In this document: positions 25,060-32,693 of the stretch, piece after piece
How positions within the stretch are numbered: position 1 is the stretch's first letter
Layout: each line of letters begins with the position of its first letter
Source of the DNA: Bacteroidota bacterium
Lineage (GTDB): Bacteria > Bacteroidota > Bacteroidia > 2-12-FULL-35-15
Length of the DNA stretch: 64,000 bases
Assembly (NCBI GenBank): GCA_017303895.1
Contig: JAFLBF010000001.1
Location: forward strand, 722,035-786,034
Reading direction: 5' to 3'
The notes under the pieces: model-generated
What the model saw: the letters and a program-made list of their open reading frames with translations, nothing else
Told to the model about the DNA's origin: nothing
Database searches by the model: none
Position numbers and translations under genes: made by a program

Positions 25060-26596
25060 CAAAGCTTCGGATAGTTTACATAAATTGATCAAATCCTTGA
25101 GTCGCTCCGAGAAAAGGTATTTCAACCTATATTCTTCACGTCATACCTTAGGTGAAAAGAACAATAATCTTGTTTTGTTTGAAGCCATCGACAAGCAGGA
25201 CGAATACGATGAAGAAGCTCTGCTGAAACAATTTCGAAAGGAAAGTTTTATAAATAAATTCTCCATTACCAAATCGCGGTTGTATGATCTGGTGTTGGAT
25301 AGTTTAACTGCATTTCATGCCAATAGTTCTATTGATGCACAATTAAAGAGAGACCTCCATTGCGCTGAGATCCTTTATAAAAAAACATTATACGATCAGT
25401 GCGCTAAGCTATTGCAAAGTGCCAAGAAAGTAGCACATAAATATGAACGTCATTCTTCGTTACTGGAGATCAATCTCTGGGAAAAACGATTGATGGAGCA
25501 AAATAACTATGAAGGCAAATCAGACGATGCTATTTTGAAAGTTCTTCAGGAAGATGATCTGATCAGCGAAAAGATCAAAAACTTCAACGATTTCTGGAAT
25601 ATTAAAAGTCGTTTTTTTATCATTCTTAACAAACAAGGAAAGGTCCGTAATAGCGCAGAATTAGAGCGCTTCAAAAAGATCATTGATAATACTTTGTTGA
25701 ATAGCGAAGAGAAGGCTTTATCTATTGAAACAAAATACTTGTATTTCCATATTTACAGTGCTTATTACTTTGGAATTGGGGATTATGAAAAAAGTTATGT
25801 CAATCTCCTTAAGAATGTTGAATTGATCGAAACACATCCGGATATCTTTAAAGAAGAACCGAATATTTATTTTTCGGTTTTGACCAATGCCATTTATATC
25901 GGACATCAGCTTAAAAAGCATGATGAAGTGTTTGCGAATTTGAAAAAAATGCGAACATCTATTAAAGAAGTGGATACCAGTAAAAATGAAGATCTTGCTG
26001 TAAGGATGTTCTCCAGCGCAAACAGTATAGAGTTGACGATCTATCTGCAAATGGCTGAATTTGATAAGGCCGTAGCTTTAGTCCCAACTATCGAGGAAGG
26101 TTTGCAGAAATATGGAGACAAAATGAGTAAAGTAAAGCTGGCCTATTTTTACTTTAGTGTGGCTGCCGTTTATTTTGGAGCTGAAAAATATTCCTTGGCT
26201 TTGCGTTGGATCAACAAGATCATTAATAGTCCGGATGTAGAGGAAAGCGAGGATATTTATTGTTTTGCGCAGATCATTAGTTTGATCATTCATATCGAAT
26301 TAAAGCACGATGACTTTATTCCACATGCATTTAAAACCACCTATAAATATTTGAATACACGTAACAGGGTGTATAAATTTGAAACGGTGTTCCTTGATTT
26401 TATTGGAAAGATCATGAAAACAACCAAACGTGAGGAGCAGATCGCATATTATAAAGCTTTAAAAGAAGAGTTGATCAAATTGAAAGGAGATTCTTTTGAA
26501 CGTGCTGCATTTGAATATTTTGATTTTATATCCTGGGCTGAAAGTAAAGCTCAACGTACTTCATTCAGAACCATCATTGAAGAGCAATTGTCATAA
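25052..26596 (+). CDS. TPR-like helical repeat protein, paralogue of 40802-42256
   Basis: A 514-residue soluble protein, helical throughout, with repeats of TPR type (pairs of helices such as YYFGIGDYEKSYVNLLKNVELIE and VYFGAEKYSLALRWINKIINS). There is no signal peptide. The N-terminal region (LHKLIKSLSRSEKRYFNLYSSR, then KQFRKESFINKFSITKSRLYDLVLDSL) matches the layout of the protein at 40802-42256 (LNKEEIRNFKLFINR, KNAFYRLKNRLVEDI), so the two are paralogues. The conserved N-terminal block may be a small helical domain that binds a partner. The function is unknown; scaffold or regulatory roles are typical for TPR folds. A strong terminator follows at 26601. Confidence 0.82.
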   Translation: MSNKASDSLHKLIKSLSRSEKRYFNLYSSRHTLGEKNNNLVLFEAIDKQDEYDEEALLKQFRKESFINKFSITKSRLYDLVLDSLTAFHANSSIDAQLKRDLHCAEILYKKTLYDQCAKLLQSAKKVAHKYERHSSLLEINLWEKRLMEQNNYEGKSDDAILKVLQEDDLISEKIKNFNDFWNIKSRFFIILNKQGKVRNSAELERFKKIIDNTLLNSEEKALSIETKYLYFHIYSAYYFGIGDYEKSYVNLLKNVELIETHPDIFKEEPNIYFSVLTNAIYIGHQLKKHDEVFANLKKMRTSIKEVDTSKNEDLAVRMFSSANSIELTIYLQMAEFDKAVALVPTIEEGLQKYGDKMSKVKLAYFYFSVAAVYFGAEKYSLALRWINKIINSPDVEESEDIYCFAQIISLIIHIELKHDDFIPHAFKTTYKYLNTRNRVYKFETVFLDFIGKIMKTTKREEQIAYYKALKEELIKLKGDSFERAAFEYFDFISWAESKAQRTSFRTIIEEQLS

Positions 26597-26600
26597 AATC

Positions 26601-26634
26601 GAAAGCGACACGCTTATGGGAACGTGTCGCTTTC
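26601..26634 (+). terminator. Hairpin terminator after the TPR-like gene
   Basis: GAAAGCGACACG (26601-26612) pairs perfectly with CGTGTCGCTTTC (26623-26634), 12 bp, 4 nt after the stop. The following tract is only moderately T-rich (GGGTTTAC). Confidence 0.75.
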
Positions 26635-26675
26635 GGGTTTACTAAACTAAACAAAACAAACAAAACAAAGAAAGA

Positions 26676-26801
26676 CTAAAAAGCTGTGTAGATGCTGTAA
26701 AATATGATGAATACTGTTGCAACAGCTAACAAAACTGTTATGGTTCCTATACCATCTTCGTGGTATGTATGACCTTTTCTGATGACTGATTTTCTGTTCA
26801 T
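26676..26801 (-). CDS. Small single-pass membrane protein (41 residues)
   Basis: An ATG-to-TAG frame below usual size cut-offs, read codon by codon from the minus strand. It has a basic, polar N-terminus (MNRKSVIRKGHTYHEDG) and one hydrophobic helix (IGTITVLLAVATVFIIFYSIY) before a short tail. This charge and hydrophobicity layout is typical of real small membrane proteins (N-in by the positive-inside rule). RNA-like element copy 4 lies in its leader 84 nt upstream. No homologue is known to me. It could be cotranscribed with the regulator ending at 27259, but two hairpins lie between. Confidence 0.6.
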   Translation of the reverse strand: MNRKSVIRKGHTYHEDGIGTITVLLAVATVFIIFYSIYTAF

Positions 26802-26885
26802 GGCTTCTAAATTTAAATTGTTAAACGAAAGTATTTGTGTTGCCATATGAATCGAGTTTTAAAAGAATTTCATTTTTAAAGTTAA

Positions 26886-26959
26886 GGTGAGGGATCTGTG
26901 AATTAATTTAAACAACATCCCCATGTGCCAATTAATTTTACCTTACAGACCCCATCACC
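26886..26959 (-). promoter_or_regulatory. Structured RNA-like element, copy 4, with different stems
   Basis: Outer stem GGTGA (26886-26890) with TCACC (26955-26959); middle stem GGG..TCTGT (26891-26899) with ACAGA..CCC (26945-26953), with one pair that is U.G on the minus strand; inner stem AATTAATT (26901-26908) with AATTAATT (26930-26937). The loop keeps exactly AACAACATCCCCATGTGCC (26911-26929). Only the loop is shared with copies 1-3; the stems differ completely yet still pair. Confidence 0.68.
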
Positions 26960-26999
26960 CGCTCTTGTTCTTAATGTATTGTGAAACGGATTGAATACA

Positions 27000-27043
27000 C
27001 AACAGCTTCCTGTTGAAAATACTGCCCGTTGAAACAGTATTTT
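27000..27043 (-). terminator. Tandem hairpins after the two-component operon
   Basis: AAAATACTG (27016-27024) pairs with CAGTATTTT (27035-27043), directly next to CAACAG (27000-27005) with CTGTTG (27010-27015). They lie about 216 nt past the regulator stop. They may terminate that operon, but the T run is short. Confidence 0.45.
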
Positions 27044-27258
27044 AGAGTATTTGTAGCATTTTTTGAAAAGGATCTACTATTTACAAGTAAAGGATTTTCG
27101 TACTCCTGTATGATTTATAAACTTTTAAAAGAACTGTAGAAACTATTATTGATTGATTTCTACACAATATTACGCCATAGATAAAAGGAAAGATACCCAC
27201 AATGAGTAAGTGGCAGGTTCAATTATTTAACGGTAGGAAGGGGAAATAAACGGTGGAG

Positions 27259-28011
27259 CTATAAATGGGATAATTTCTCGAGGAAATCGTTTTTATTCCT
27301 TCTGGAGACCTCCACCTGTGAGTTATCGCTCATGATCACGTATCCGCCTTCTCCTTTGATATATTTCTTTACATGTTCAAGGTTGATAAGGTGTGAGCGG
27401 TGTACGCGGAAGAAATTGTCGTCAGAAAACAGTTGTTCATATTCGCCTAAAGTACGGGAGGCAATGATCTTTTTGCCGGAAGTTAGTATGAAATAGGTGT
27501 AGTTCCCATCAGAATCGCAGCGGATAATGTCTGAAAGGTTGATAAACACCAATCCATCTCCATCAGGAATACCTACTTTTTTAAGCTTATTCTCAGGGCG
27601 TACATTAGAAAGGAGTGTTTTGAATTGTTTATCCAATTCTGTTTTTTGTCCCATTTTGTTTTCTAAACGTTCAACGGCATGAACAAGTTCCTCCGGATCA
27701 ATTGGTTTTAAAAGGTAATCCACAGCACTAAATTTAATAGCTTTTATCGCATAATGATCGTAGGCGGTGGTAAAAATGATATTGAAATTGATCTGTTTGA
27801 ATTTTTCCAATAGGTCAAATGCATTGCCATTCGGCATTTCAATATCCAGGAAAACAAGGTCAGGCTGAAGTGCAGTGATACTATCATAAGCCGTTTTCAT
27901 AGAATCGGCTTTTGCGATCACTTCAATTTGTTTGCAATTTTTCTCTAACATTTTAGATAATGATTCGCGTGCTCCTAATTCATCGTCTACTATTATTGCT
28001 TTGATTGCCAT
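27259..28011 (-). CDS. LytTR-family response regulator
   Basis: A 250-residue transcription regulator. The receiver domain (1-120) has the acidic pair DDE, the phospho-acceptor Asp in LVFLDIEMPNG and the Lys in YLLKPID. The LytTR DNA-binding domain follows (GDGLVFINLSDIIRCDSDGNYTYF, then FFRVHRSHLINLEHVKKY and VEVSRRNKNDFLEKL). It lies 34 nt downstream of its sensor kinase and is surely its partner. Targets are unknown. The RNA-like elements and T9SS genes nearby are only neighbours; no binding site is demonstrated. Confidence 0.95.
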   Translation of the reverse strand: MAIKAIIVDDELGARESLSKMLEKNCKQIEVIAKADSMKTAYDSITALQPDLVFLDIEMPNGNAFDLLEKFKQINFNIIFTTAYDHYAIKAIKFSAVDYLLKPIDPEELVHAVERLENKMGQKTELDKQFKTLLSNVRPENKLKKVGIPDGDGLVFINLSDIIRCDSDGNYTYFILTSGKKIIASRTLGEYEQLFSDDNFFRVHRSHLINLEHVKKYIKGEGGYVIMSDNSQVEVSRRNKNDFLEKLSHL

Positions 28012-28045
28012 ATCCCTGTTTTTTATTATGCTAAATATACTCTTT

Positions 28046-31015
28046 TTAATCGTTTTCTCTTTCCATTGGAATGATCAAACGTACTTTTGTGCCCGAAGGT
28101 TGCCCATTTTCATACAGATCGATGATCTCCGCATTTAAATTACTCTTTAGGCTGGAATTTAAAATGTCTAATCGCTCTTGTGTAATACTCATTCCCATGG
28201 ATTTATGCTGTTGTACTCTATTCTTTTTGTATTCTTTTGAACGTTCCCGTCCAATACCATTATCTTCAATGATGCACAATATTGTTTCATCCTGGCGGAC
28301 AAGTTCAATATTAATTTTTCCTCCTTCACCTTTTGGTAATAGTCCGTGAATGATGGCATTCTCTACATAAGGTTGAATCAGCATAGAAGGAATGCGATCA
28401 TAGTTAGGATCGATCTCTTTGTCGATGCTAATTTTATATTGAAATTTTTTATCAAAGCGCATTACCTCTAATTCCAGGTAAAGATCAAGTGCATTGATCT
28501 CTTCAGCAACGGAGATGAGCTGTTGCTTGCTGTTATCCATGATCCTGCGCATCAGTTTAGCAAACTTCGACAGGTATTTTAAAGCCGCATCTGTATCGTT
28601 ATTGGAGATGTAATGCTGGATAGAGCTAAGTGTATTGAAAATGAAATGCGGGTTCATTTGTGCACGCAGCGCTTGTGATTCCAGATGTGCGATTTTTTTA
28701 TTCAGTTCTGTTTTTCGCTTTTCTTTATTCTTAATATTGTTGATCCTGAACCGGATGGAGATAACCAATGCTATAATTGAAAGCAGTGATAAGCCAATAA
28801 TGAACCATGTTGTTTTCCAAAATGGTCTATCAATAGTAAAAGTAAAACTTGCAGGATTGCTGTTCCAAATGCCTTCGTTGTTAGAGCTGATGACTTTAAA
28901 TGTATATGTTCCGGGTGGTAAGTTCGAAAAGGTTGCAAACCGTTCATTACTGGCTGGTGACCATTTTTTCTCAAAACCTTCAAGTACAAAAGAGTATTTC
29001 ACTTTTAATGGATTGGTTAAAGAAATTCCATTAAAGTTGAAGGTGATATTATTATCAGAATAACCAAGATGAACATTGTTTTCTAAGATGGTATCATTAT
29101 AGAACAGTCGCATTCCGGTAATACTGATCTTTGATTCAGCATTATTAGGAATGTATTCTTTTGGATCGTATTTAATGAGTCCGTAAACAGTACCAAACCA
29201 AATGGTTCCATCTTTATCTACCCAGGTTCCATTGGAATTACACTCAACACCGGTGAATCCTTCCTGCTTTCCAAAATGAACGATCTTCTTTTCGCCATTT
29301 TGAAAATAAGTTTTCAAATTAATGCTATTGATCCCTTGGTTAGTCCCTACCCATATATGCTCTTTGTTTCGATCAAACGTAAGTGAATAGATCAGGTCGG
29401 AACTTAAGCCATCTGTTTTATCAAAATGAATAGGGTCGTTTTCAGGATGTAATGGATCAATGATCCACAGACCATCCAATGCTCCAAAGTATAAAGAACC
29501 TTTTTCATCAATTAATGAAGTGAGGTAGGAGTCGTTTTTCAATTTTAGCTTATCACTACATTCATCAAATGTTTTTCCATCATATTTGATCAACCCTCCT
29601 AAATAGGTTCCGAACCAAATGTTTCCTAAACGATCTTCAACGATTGACCATATTTCGTAGTTCTCATTTTTTGTTTTAGGAGCAAAACTTTTGAATTGAT
29701 TTCCATTGTATAGGTAGATTTTACCTTTGCCTCCAAGCCAAATATTGTTCTTAGAATCTCTGTAGATATAGTTGATCCCATTGGAATAAATATCCGTAGT
29801 ATCCTTTTTTTGTGTGAATGTTTTTCCATCAAAATAAACCAGTCCGGCATCGGTTCCAAGCCATAATTCGTTTGATTTATATTCAAATATAGCATTCACG
29901 GTTTTGAATTTTATGGCATCGCTTGTGAATGAAATGAATTCATTGTTTTCGTATTTAAAAATTCCACCATTTTGAGATCCTATCCAAAGATTGTTTTTAG
30001 AATCTCTATAAATTCCATAAATAAAATTGTTTGTCAATCCATCGTGGATCCCGTAGCTGACAAATGGAGTGCCTCTGTATTTAAATAATCCCGAAAAGGT
30101 TCCAATCCACAGATTGTTTTCATAATCTTGTAACAGACAACTTACAAGGTTGCTGTTTTGATCACGTTTGATCAGATATTTTGAGAATGCATCATTTTCA
30201 TATTTATTGATACCTTTTTCGGTACCGATCCAAATTACATTTTTATAATCGCAGAGTAATGCTTTGATATTATTATTTGCTAAACCATCTTGTTCGGTGT
30301 ACCAGTTGAATTTATTTTCGGTAAGCTTGCACAAGCCTTTATCGGTTGCTATCCACATACTTCCTTGTTTGTCTTGTGTAATAGCATTTACCTGGTTAGC
30401 AGGAAATCCTTTTGTCGTATTGTAATTTGTGAATTTATTACCATCGAATACACTTAATCCATTTGGTGTTCCTATCCAGATCTTGTCATTAGAGTCAATG
30501 TAGAGGCAATTGATCTGATCACTGATCAATCCATCTTTATTAGAGAAATTAATGAATGTTCCATCCGTCAGTTTGCTGATCCCTTTTGATGTTCCAAACC
30601 ATAGGTTGCCTGATTTGTCTTTTACTACAGATGTGATGGAATTATCGATCAGTCCATTTTTATTGGAGTATCCGGTAAATTTTTTTCCATCAAATTTATT
30701 GATCCCGCTAATGGTCCCGATCCACATATTGCCTTTGTTATCCTCGTTGATACAGGTTACAAAGTGATTTAATAATCCTTCTTTAGGTGTGTAGTTCGTA
30801 AAATTAATCCCATCAAACTTGCTTAATCCACCGTAGCCACCACTCCATAAATTTCCTTTTGAATCCTGAAACAGTGCAGAGACATTGATGAAGGGCAACC
30901 CATCTTCAACGGAATAATTTCTAAAAAAAGCAGATTGAGCATAGCTGCCGGAAACAAAAAGAACCGCTAATAGAAAATGTAAAGTAATAAGAAATTGTTT
31001 GACCGGTCTAAACAT
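28046..31015 (-). CDS. Propeller-sensor histidine kinase (reg_prop/Y_Y_Y/LytS-type)
   Basis: A 989-residue inner-membrane sensor. A signal peptide is followed by the classic NYSVEDGLP start and about 14 propeller blades (NLWIGT..GLFKYRG type) that form the periplasmic sensor. Next come a Y_Y_Y domain (about 655-735, ending YTFKVISSNNEGIW), one transmembrane helix (WFIIGLSLLSIIALVISI), a coiled coil and a LytS-type kinase core with phospho-acceptor His in AQMNPHFIFNTLSSIQHYI and the ATP-binding NAIIHGL and EDNGIGRERS motifs. It lacks the fused regulator of hybrid PUL kinases and instead pairs with the LytTR regulator downstream. Confidence 0.95.
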   Translation of the reverse strand: MFRPVKQFLITLHFLLAVLFVSGSYAQSAFFRNYSVEDGLPFINVSALFQDSKGNLWSGGYGGLSKFDGINFTNYTPKEGLLNHFVTCINEDNKGNMWIGTISGINKFDGKKFTGYSNKNGLIDNSITSVVKDKSGNLWFGTSKGISKLTDGTFINFSNKDGLISDQINCLYIDSNDKIWIGTPNGLSVFDGNKFTNYNTTKGFPANQVNAITQDKQGSMWIATDKGLCKLTENKFNWYTEQDGLANNNIKALLCDYKNVIWIGTEKGINKYENDAFSKYLIKRDQNSNLVSCLLQDYENNLWIGTFSGLFKYRGTPFVSYGIHDGLTNNFIYGIYRDSKNNLWIGSQNGGIFKYENNEFISFTSDAIKFKTVNAIFEYKSNELWLGTDAGLVYFDGKTFTQKKDTTDIYSNGINYIYRDSKNNIWLGGKGKIYLYNGNQFKSFAPKTKNENYEIWSIVEDRLGNIWFGTYLGGLIKYDGKTFDECSDKLKLKNDSYLTSLIDEKGSLYFGALDGLWIIDPLHPENDPIHFDKTDGLSSDLIYSLTFDRNKEHIWVGTNQGINSINLKTYFQNGEKKIVHFGKQEGFTGVECNSNGTWVDKDGTIWFGTVYGLIKYDPKEYIPNNAESKISITGMRLFYNDTILENNVHLGYSDNNITFNFNGISLTNPLKVKYSFVLEGFEKKWSPASNERFATFSNLPPGTYTFKVISSNNEGIWNSNPASFTFTIDRPFWKTTWFIIGLSLLSIIALVISIRFRINNIKNKEKRKTELNKKIAHLESQALRAQMNPHFIFNTLSSIQHYISNNDTDAALKYLSKFAKLMRRIMDNSKQQLISVAEEINALDLYLELEVMRFDKKFQYKISIDKEIDPNYDRIPSMLIQPYVENAIIHGLLPKGEGGKINIELVRQDETILCIIEDNGIGRERSKEYKKNRVQQHKSMGMSITQERLDILNSSLKSNLNAEIIDLYENGQPSGTKVRLIIPMEREND

Positions 31016-31031
31016 TTGATAGATGTTTCCT

Positions 31032-31061
31032 CAAAGTTATTATTATTAATGATGAAACAAA
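31032..31061 (-). promoter_or_regulatory. Promoter of the two-component operon
   Basis: On the minus strand TTTG (31058-31061), an 18-nt spacer and TAACTTTG (31032-31039), 16 nt before the ATG at 31015. Confidence 0.65.
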
Positions 31062-31089
31062 AAATGCTACAATTTATTTTGTAGCATTT
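31062..31089 (-). terminator. Terminator of thiL
   Basis: AAATGCTACAA (31062-31072) pairs with TTGTAGCATTT (31079-31089), 10 nt after the thiL stop; on the minus strand it runs into TTTTTTGTTT. Its far edge meets the -33 element of the next promoter. Confidence 0.82.
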
Positions 31090-31099
31090 CAGTAGTCTG

Positions 31100-32146
31100 T
31101 TAATCTTTTTTGAGGAGTGAATCCCAGCCTTGTGCTGTAAGAGGATGTGATGTTCCTCCTTTGGTGATCAAATTCGCACCATCTTTTTTACTGGTCATGT
31201 GTCCAATAACAGTAATATCCGGATTTGCTTTTATTTTTGGGAAGTCACTTTGATCAATTGTAAATAATAATTCATAATCTTCTCCACCGCTTAGTGCGCA
31301 AACAGTTGGGTCGAGATTAAATTCACGGGCTGTGTTATAAGCAGCAGGATCGATAGGGATCTTATCCTCGTATAAATTACACCCTGTATTTGATTCTGTA
31401 CATAGATGTAAAACCTCTGATGCTAATCCATCCGATACATCGATCATTGAAGTGGGTTTTACTTCTAATTTTTTTAATAATACAGGAATATCTTTTCTGG
31501 CTTCCGGTTTCAGTTGACGCTCTAAAATATAATCATTTCCCTCTAGATCAGGCTGTACTCCTGGACTTTCCATGAAGATCTGTTTTTCGCGCTCCAACAA
31601 TTGTAAACCAACATATGCTGCACCAAGATCACCAGTCACGCAAAGCAGGTCACCTTCTTTTGCTCCATCTCTGTAAACAAGATCATTCTCATCGGCTTCG
31701 CCAATAGCAGTAATGCTGATCACTAGTCCGCTTTTGCTGGAAGTAGTATCTCCGCCTACAATATCCACTTTGTGTTTGTGGCAAGCCAGCATCATTCCGG
31801 CATATAGCTCTTCTAATGATTCTACTGAAAATCGATTGGAAACAGCAATAGATACTGTTATTTGAGTAGGAGTGGCATTCATGGCGTAAATGTCTGATAC
31901 ATTTACGGAGATGGCTTTAAATCCTAAATGCTTTAATGGCACATAAGATAAGTCAAAGTGAACGCCTTCTACCAACATATCGGTGGTTACCACTGTTTTC
32001 TTCCCTTTATGATCGATCACTGCAGCATCGTCACCAATACCTTTTGTGGTGCTTTCGTTTTTAATTTCAATGAATTGCGTAAGGTGCTTGATCAAACCAA
32101 ACTCTCCTAATGAGCTCAATTCTGTTCTTCCGGTATTTTCTAGCAT
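31100..32146 (-). CDS. thiL: Thiamine-monophosphate kinase
   Basis: Phosphorylates thiamine monophosphate to the cofactor thiamine diphosphate. The 348 residues show the AIRS/PurM-fold motifs: SLGEFGLI near the start, GIGDDAAVID at about 36-45 (Mg-nucleotide), VVTTDMLVEGVHF, GGDTTSSK, VTGDLGAAYVGL, MIDVSDGLASE and GGEDYELLF. I start at the ATG at 32146 (MLENTGRTEL), the family start; the frame extends 7 codons further. No TPP riboswitch is seen upstream. It is a single gene between its own promoter and terminator. Confidence 0.96.
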   Translation of the reverse strand: MLENTGRTELSSLGEFGLIKHLTQFIEIKNESTTKGIGDDAAVIDHKGKKTVVTTDMLVEGVHFDLSYVPLKHLGFKAISVNVSDIYAMNATPTQITVSIAVSNRFSVESLEELYAGMMLACHKHKVDIVGGDTTSSKSGLVISITAIGEADENDLVYRDGAKEGDLLCVTGDLGAAYVGLQLLEREKQIFMESPGVQPDLEGNDYILERQLKPEARKDIPVLLKKLEVKPTSMIDVSDGLASEVLHLCTESNTGCNLYEDKIPIDPAAYNTAREFNLDPTVCALSGGEDYELLFTIDQSDFPKIKANPDITVIGHMTSKKDGANLITKGGTSHPLTAQGWDSLLKKD

Positions 32147-32164
32147 AGTTCTTTTTAGTTGCTG

Positions 32165-32172
32165 CAAAAGTA
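32165..32172 (-). promoter_or_regulatory. -7 element TACTTTTG for thiL
   Basis: CAAAAGTA on the plus strand is an exact box on the minus strand, 18 nt before the ATG at 32146. It overlaps the longer start option at 32167, which it disfavours. Confidence 0.55.
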
Positions 32173-32263
32173 CAATTAAATAAAAAAGGACGCGACCATT
32201 GATTTATCTTTAATTTTTATCGGTCGTCTTTTAAACAAAATTCATCTAATCCCTGTTAAAATA

Positions 32264-32295
32264 TTTGGTGCAATACCATATTTTAGGTATTTTTG
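32264..32295 (+). promoter_or_regulatory. Promoter of the suf operon
   Basis: TTTG (32264-32267), a 20-nt spacer and TATTTTTG (32288-32295), 66 nt before the sufA-like ATG. Confidence 0.75.
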
Positions 32296-32301
32296 TATCT
32301 C

Positions 32302-32320
32302 ATTTAGATTCAATCTAAAT
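32302..32320. promoter_or_regulatory. 19-bp palindromic operator at the suf transcription start
   Basis: ATTTAGATT-C-AATCTAAAT is a perfect 9-1-9 inverted repeat that starts 6 nt after the -7 box, so it covers the expected transcription start. A homodimeric repressor bound here would block the suf promoter. Its 19-bp length and TTAG/CTAA core resemble DtxR-family iron boxes more than IscR sites, but the regulator is not identified. Confidence 0.7.
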
Positions 32321-32361
32321 AAGAATAAGGTTTAATTAATTCATTTTCAAATATATACATT

Positions 32362-32688
32362 ATGATTACGGTATCAGAGAATGCAAAGCAACATGCACTG
32401 GATCTTATGAAACAGGAAAATCGTCCGGAGGGAACCTTTATTCGTGTAGGAGTAGAAGGAGGCGGTTGTTCAGGTTTATCTTACAAGTTGGAATTCGACA
32501 ATGTATCAAAAGAAGGAGACCAGGTCTTTGAAGATAAAGGAATTAAGATCGCAGTTGATAAAAAGAGCTTTTTGTACTTAGTGGGAACTGAGCTTGACTA
32601 TACTGGCGGTTTAAACGGAAAAGGTTTTGTGTTCAATAACCCAAATGCTTCGCGTACCTGTGGTTGTGGAGAATCATTTAGCGTTTAA
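32362..32688 (+). CDS. sufA: A-type iron-sulfur cluster carrier (SufA/ErpA family)
   Basis: A 108-residue HesB/IscA-fold scaffold or carrier that passes Fe-S clusters to apoproteins. The three conserved cysteines are present: GGGCSGLSY at about 34-42 and TCGCGESF at the C-terminus. It is the first gene of the suf operon, 5 nt before sufB, downstream of the promoter and palindrome at 32264-32320. ErpA-like naming is equally possible; the position favours SufA. Confidence 0.93.
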   Translation: MITVSENAKQHALDLMKQENRPEGTFIRVGVEGGGCSGLSYKLEFDNVSKEGDQVFEDKGIKIAVDKKSFLYLVGTELDYTGGLNGKGFVFNNPNASRTCGCGESFSV

Positions 32689-32693
32689 TTATT

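Larger units (their letters stand above)
26802..27258. other. 457-nt region without a long ORF
   Basis: On the minus strand between the LytTR regulator and the 41-residue ORF. It holds tandem hairpins (27000-27043) and RNA-like element copy 4 (26886-26959). No exact TAnnTTTG box was found in it on the minus strand. Confidence 0.6.

Noticed and set aside
21088..26959. The four loop repeats as a CRISPR array or mobile repeat
   Set aside because: The copies are 1.4-2.3 kb apart with genes between, have no regular spacers, no cas genes, and no target-site duplications or transposase.
32147..32361. TPP riboswitch for thiL
   Set aside because: The leader is about 20 nt and has none of the THI-box motifs.
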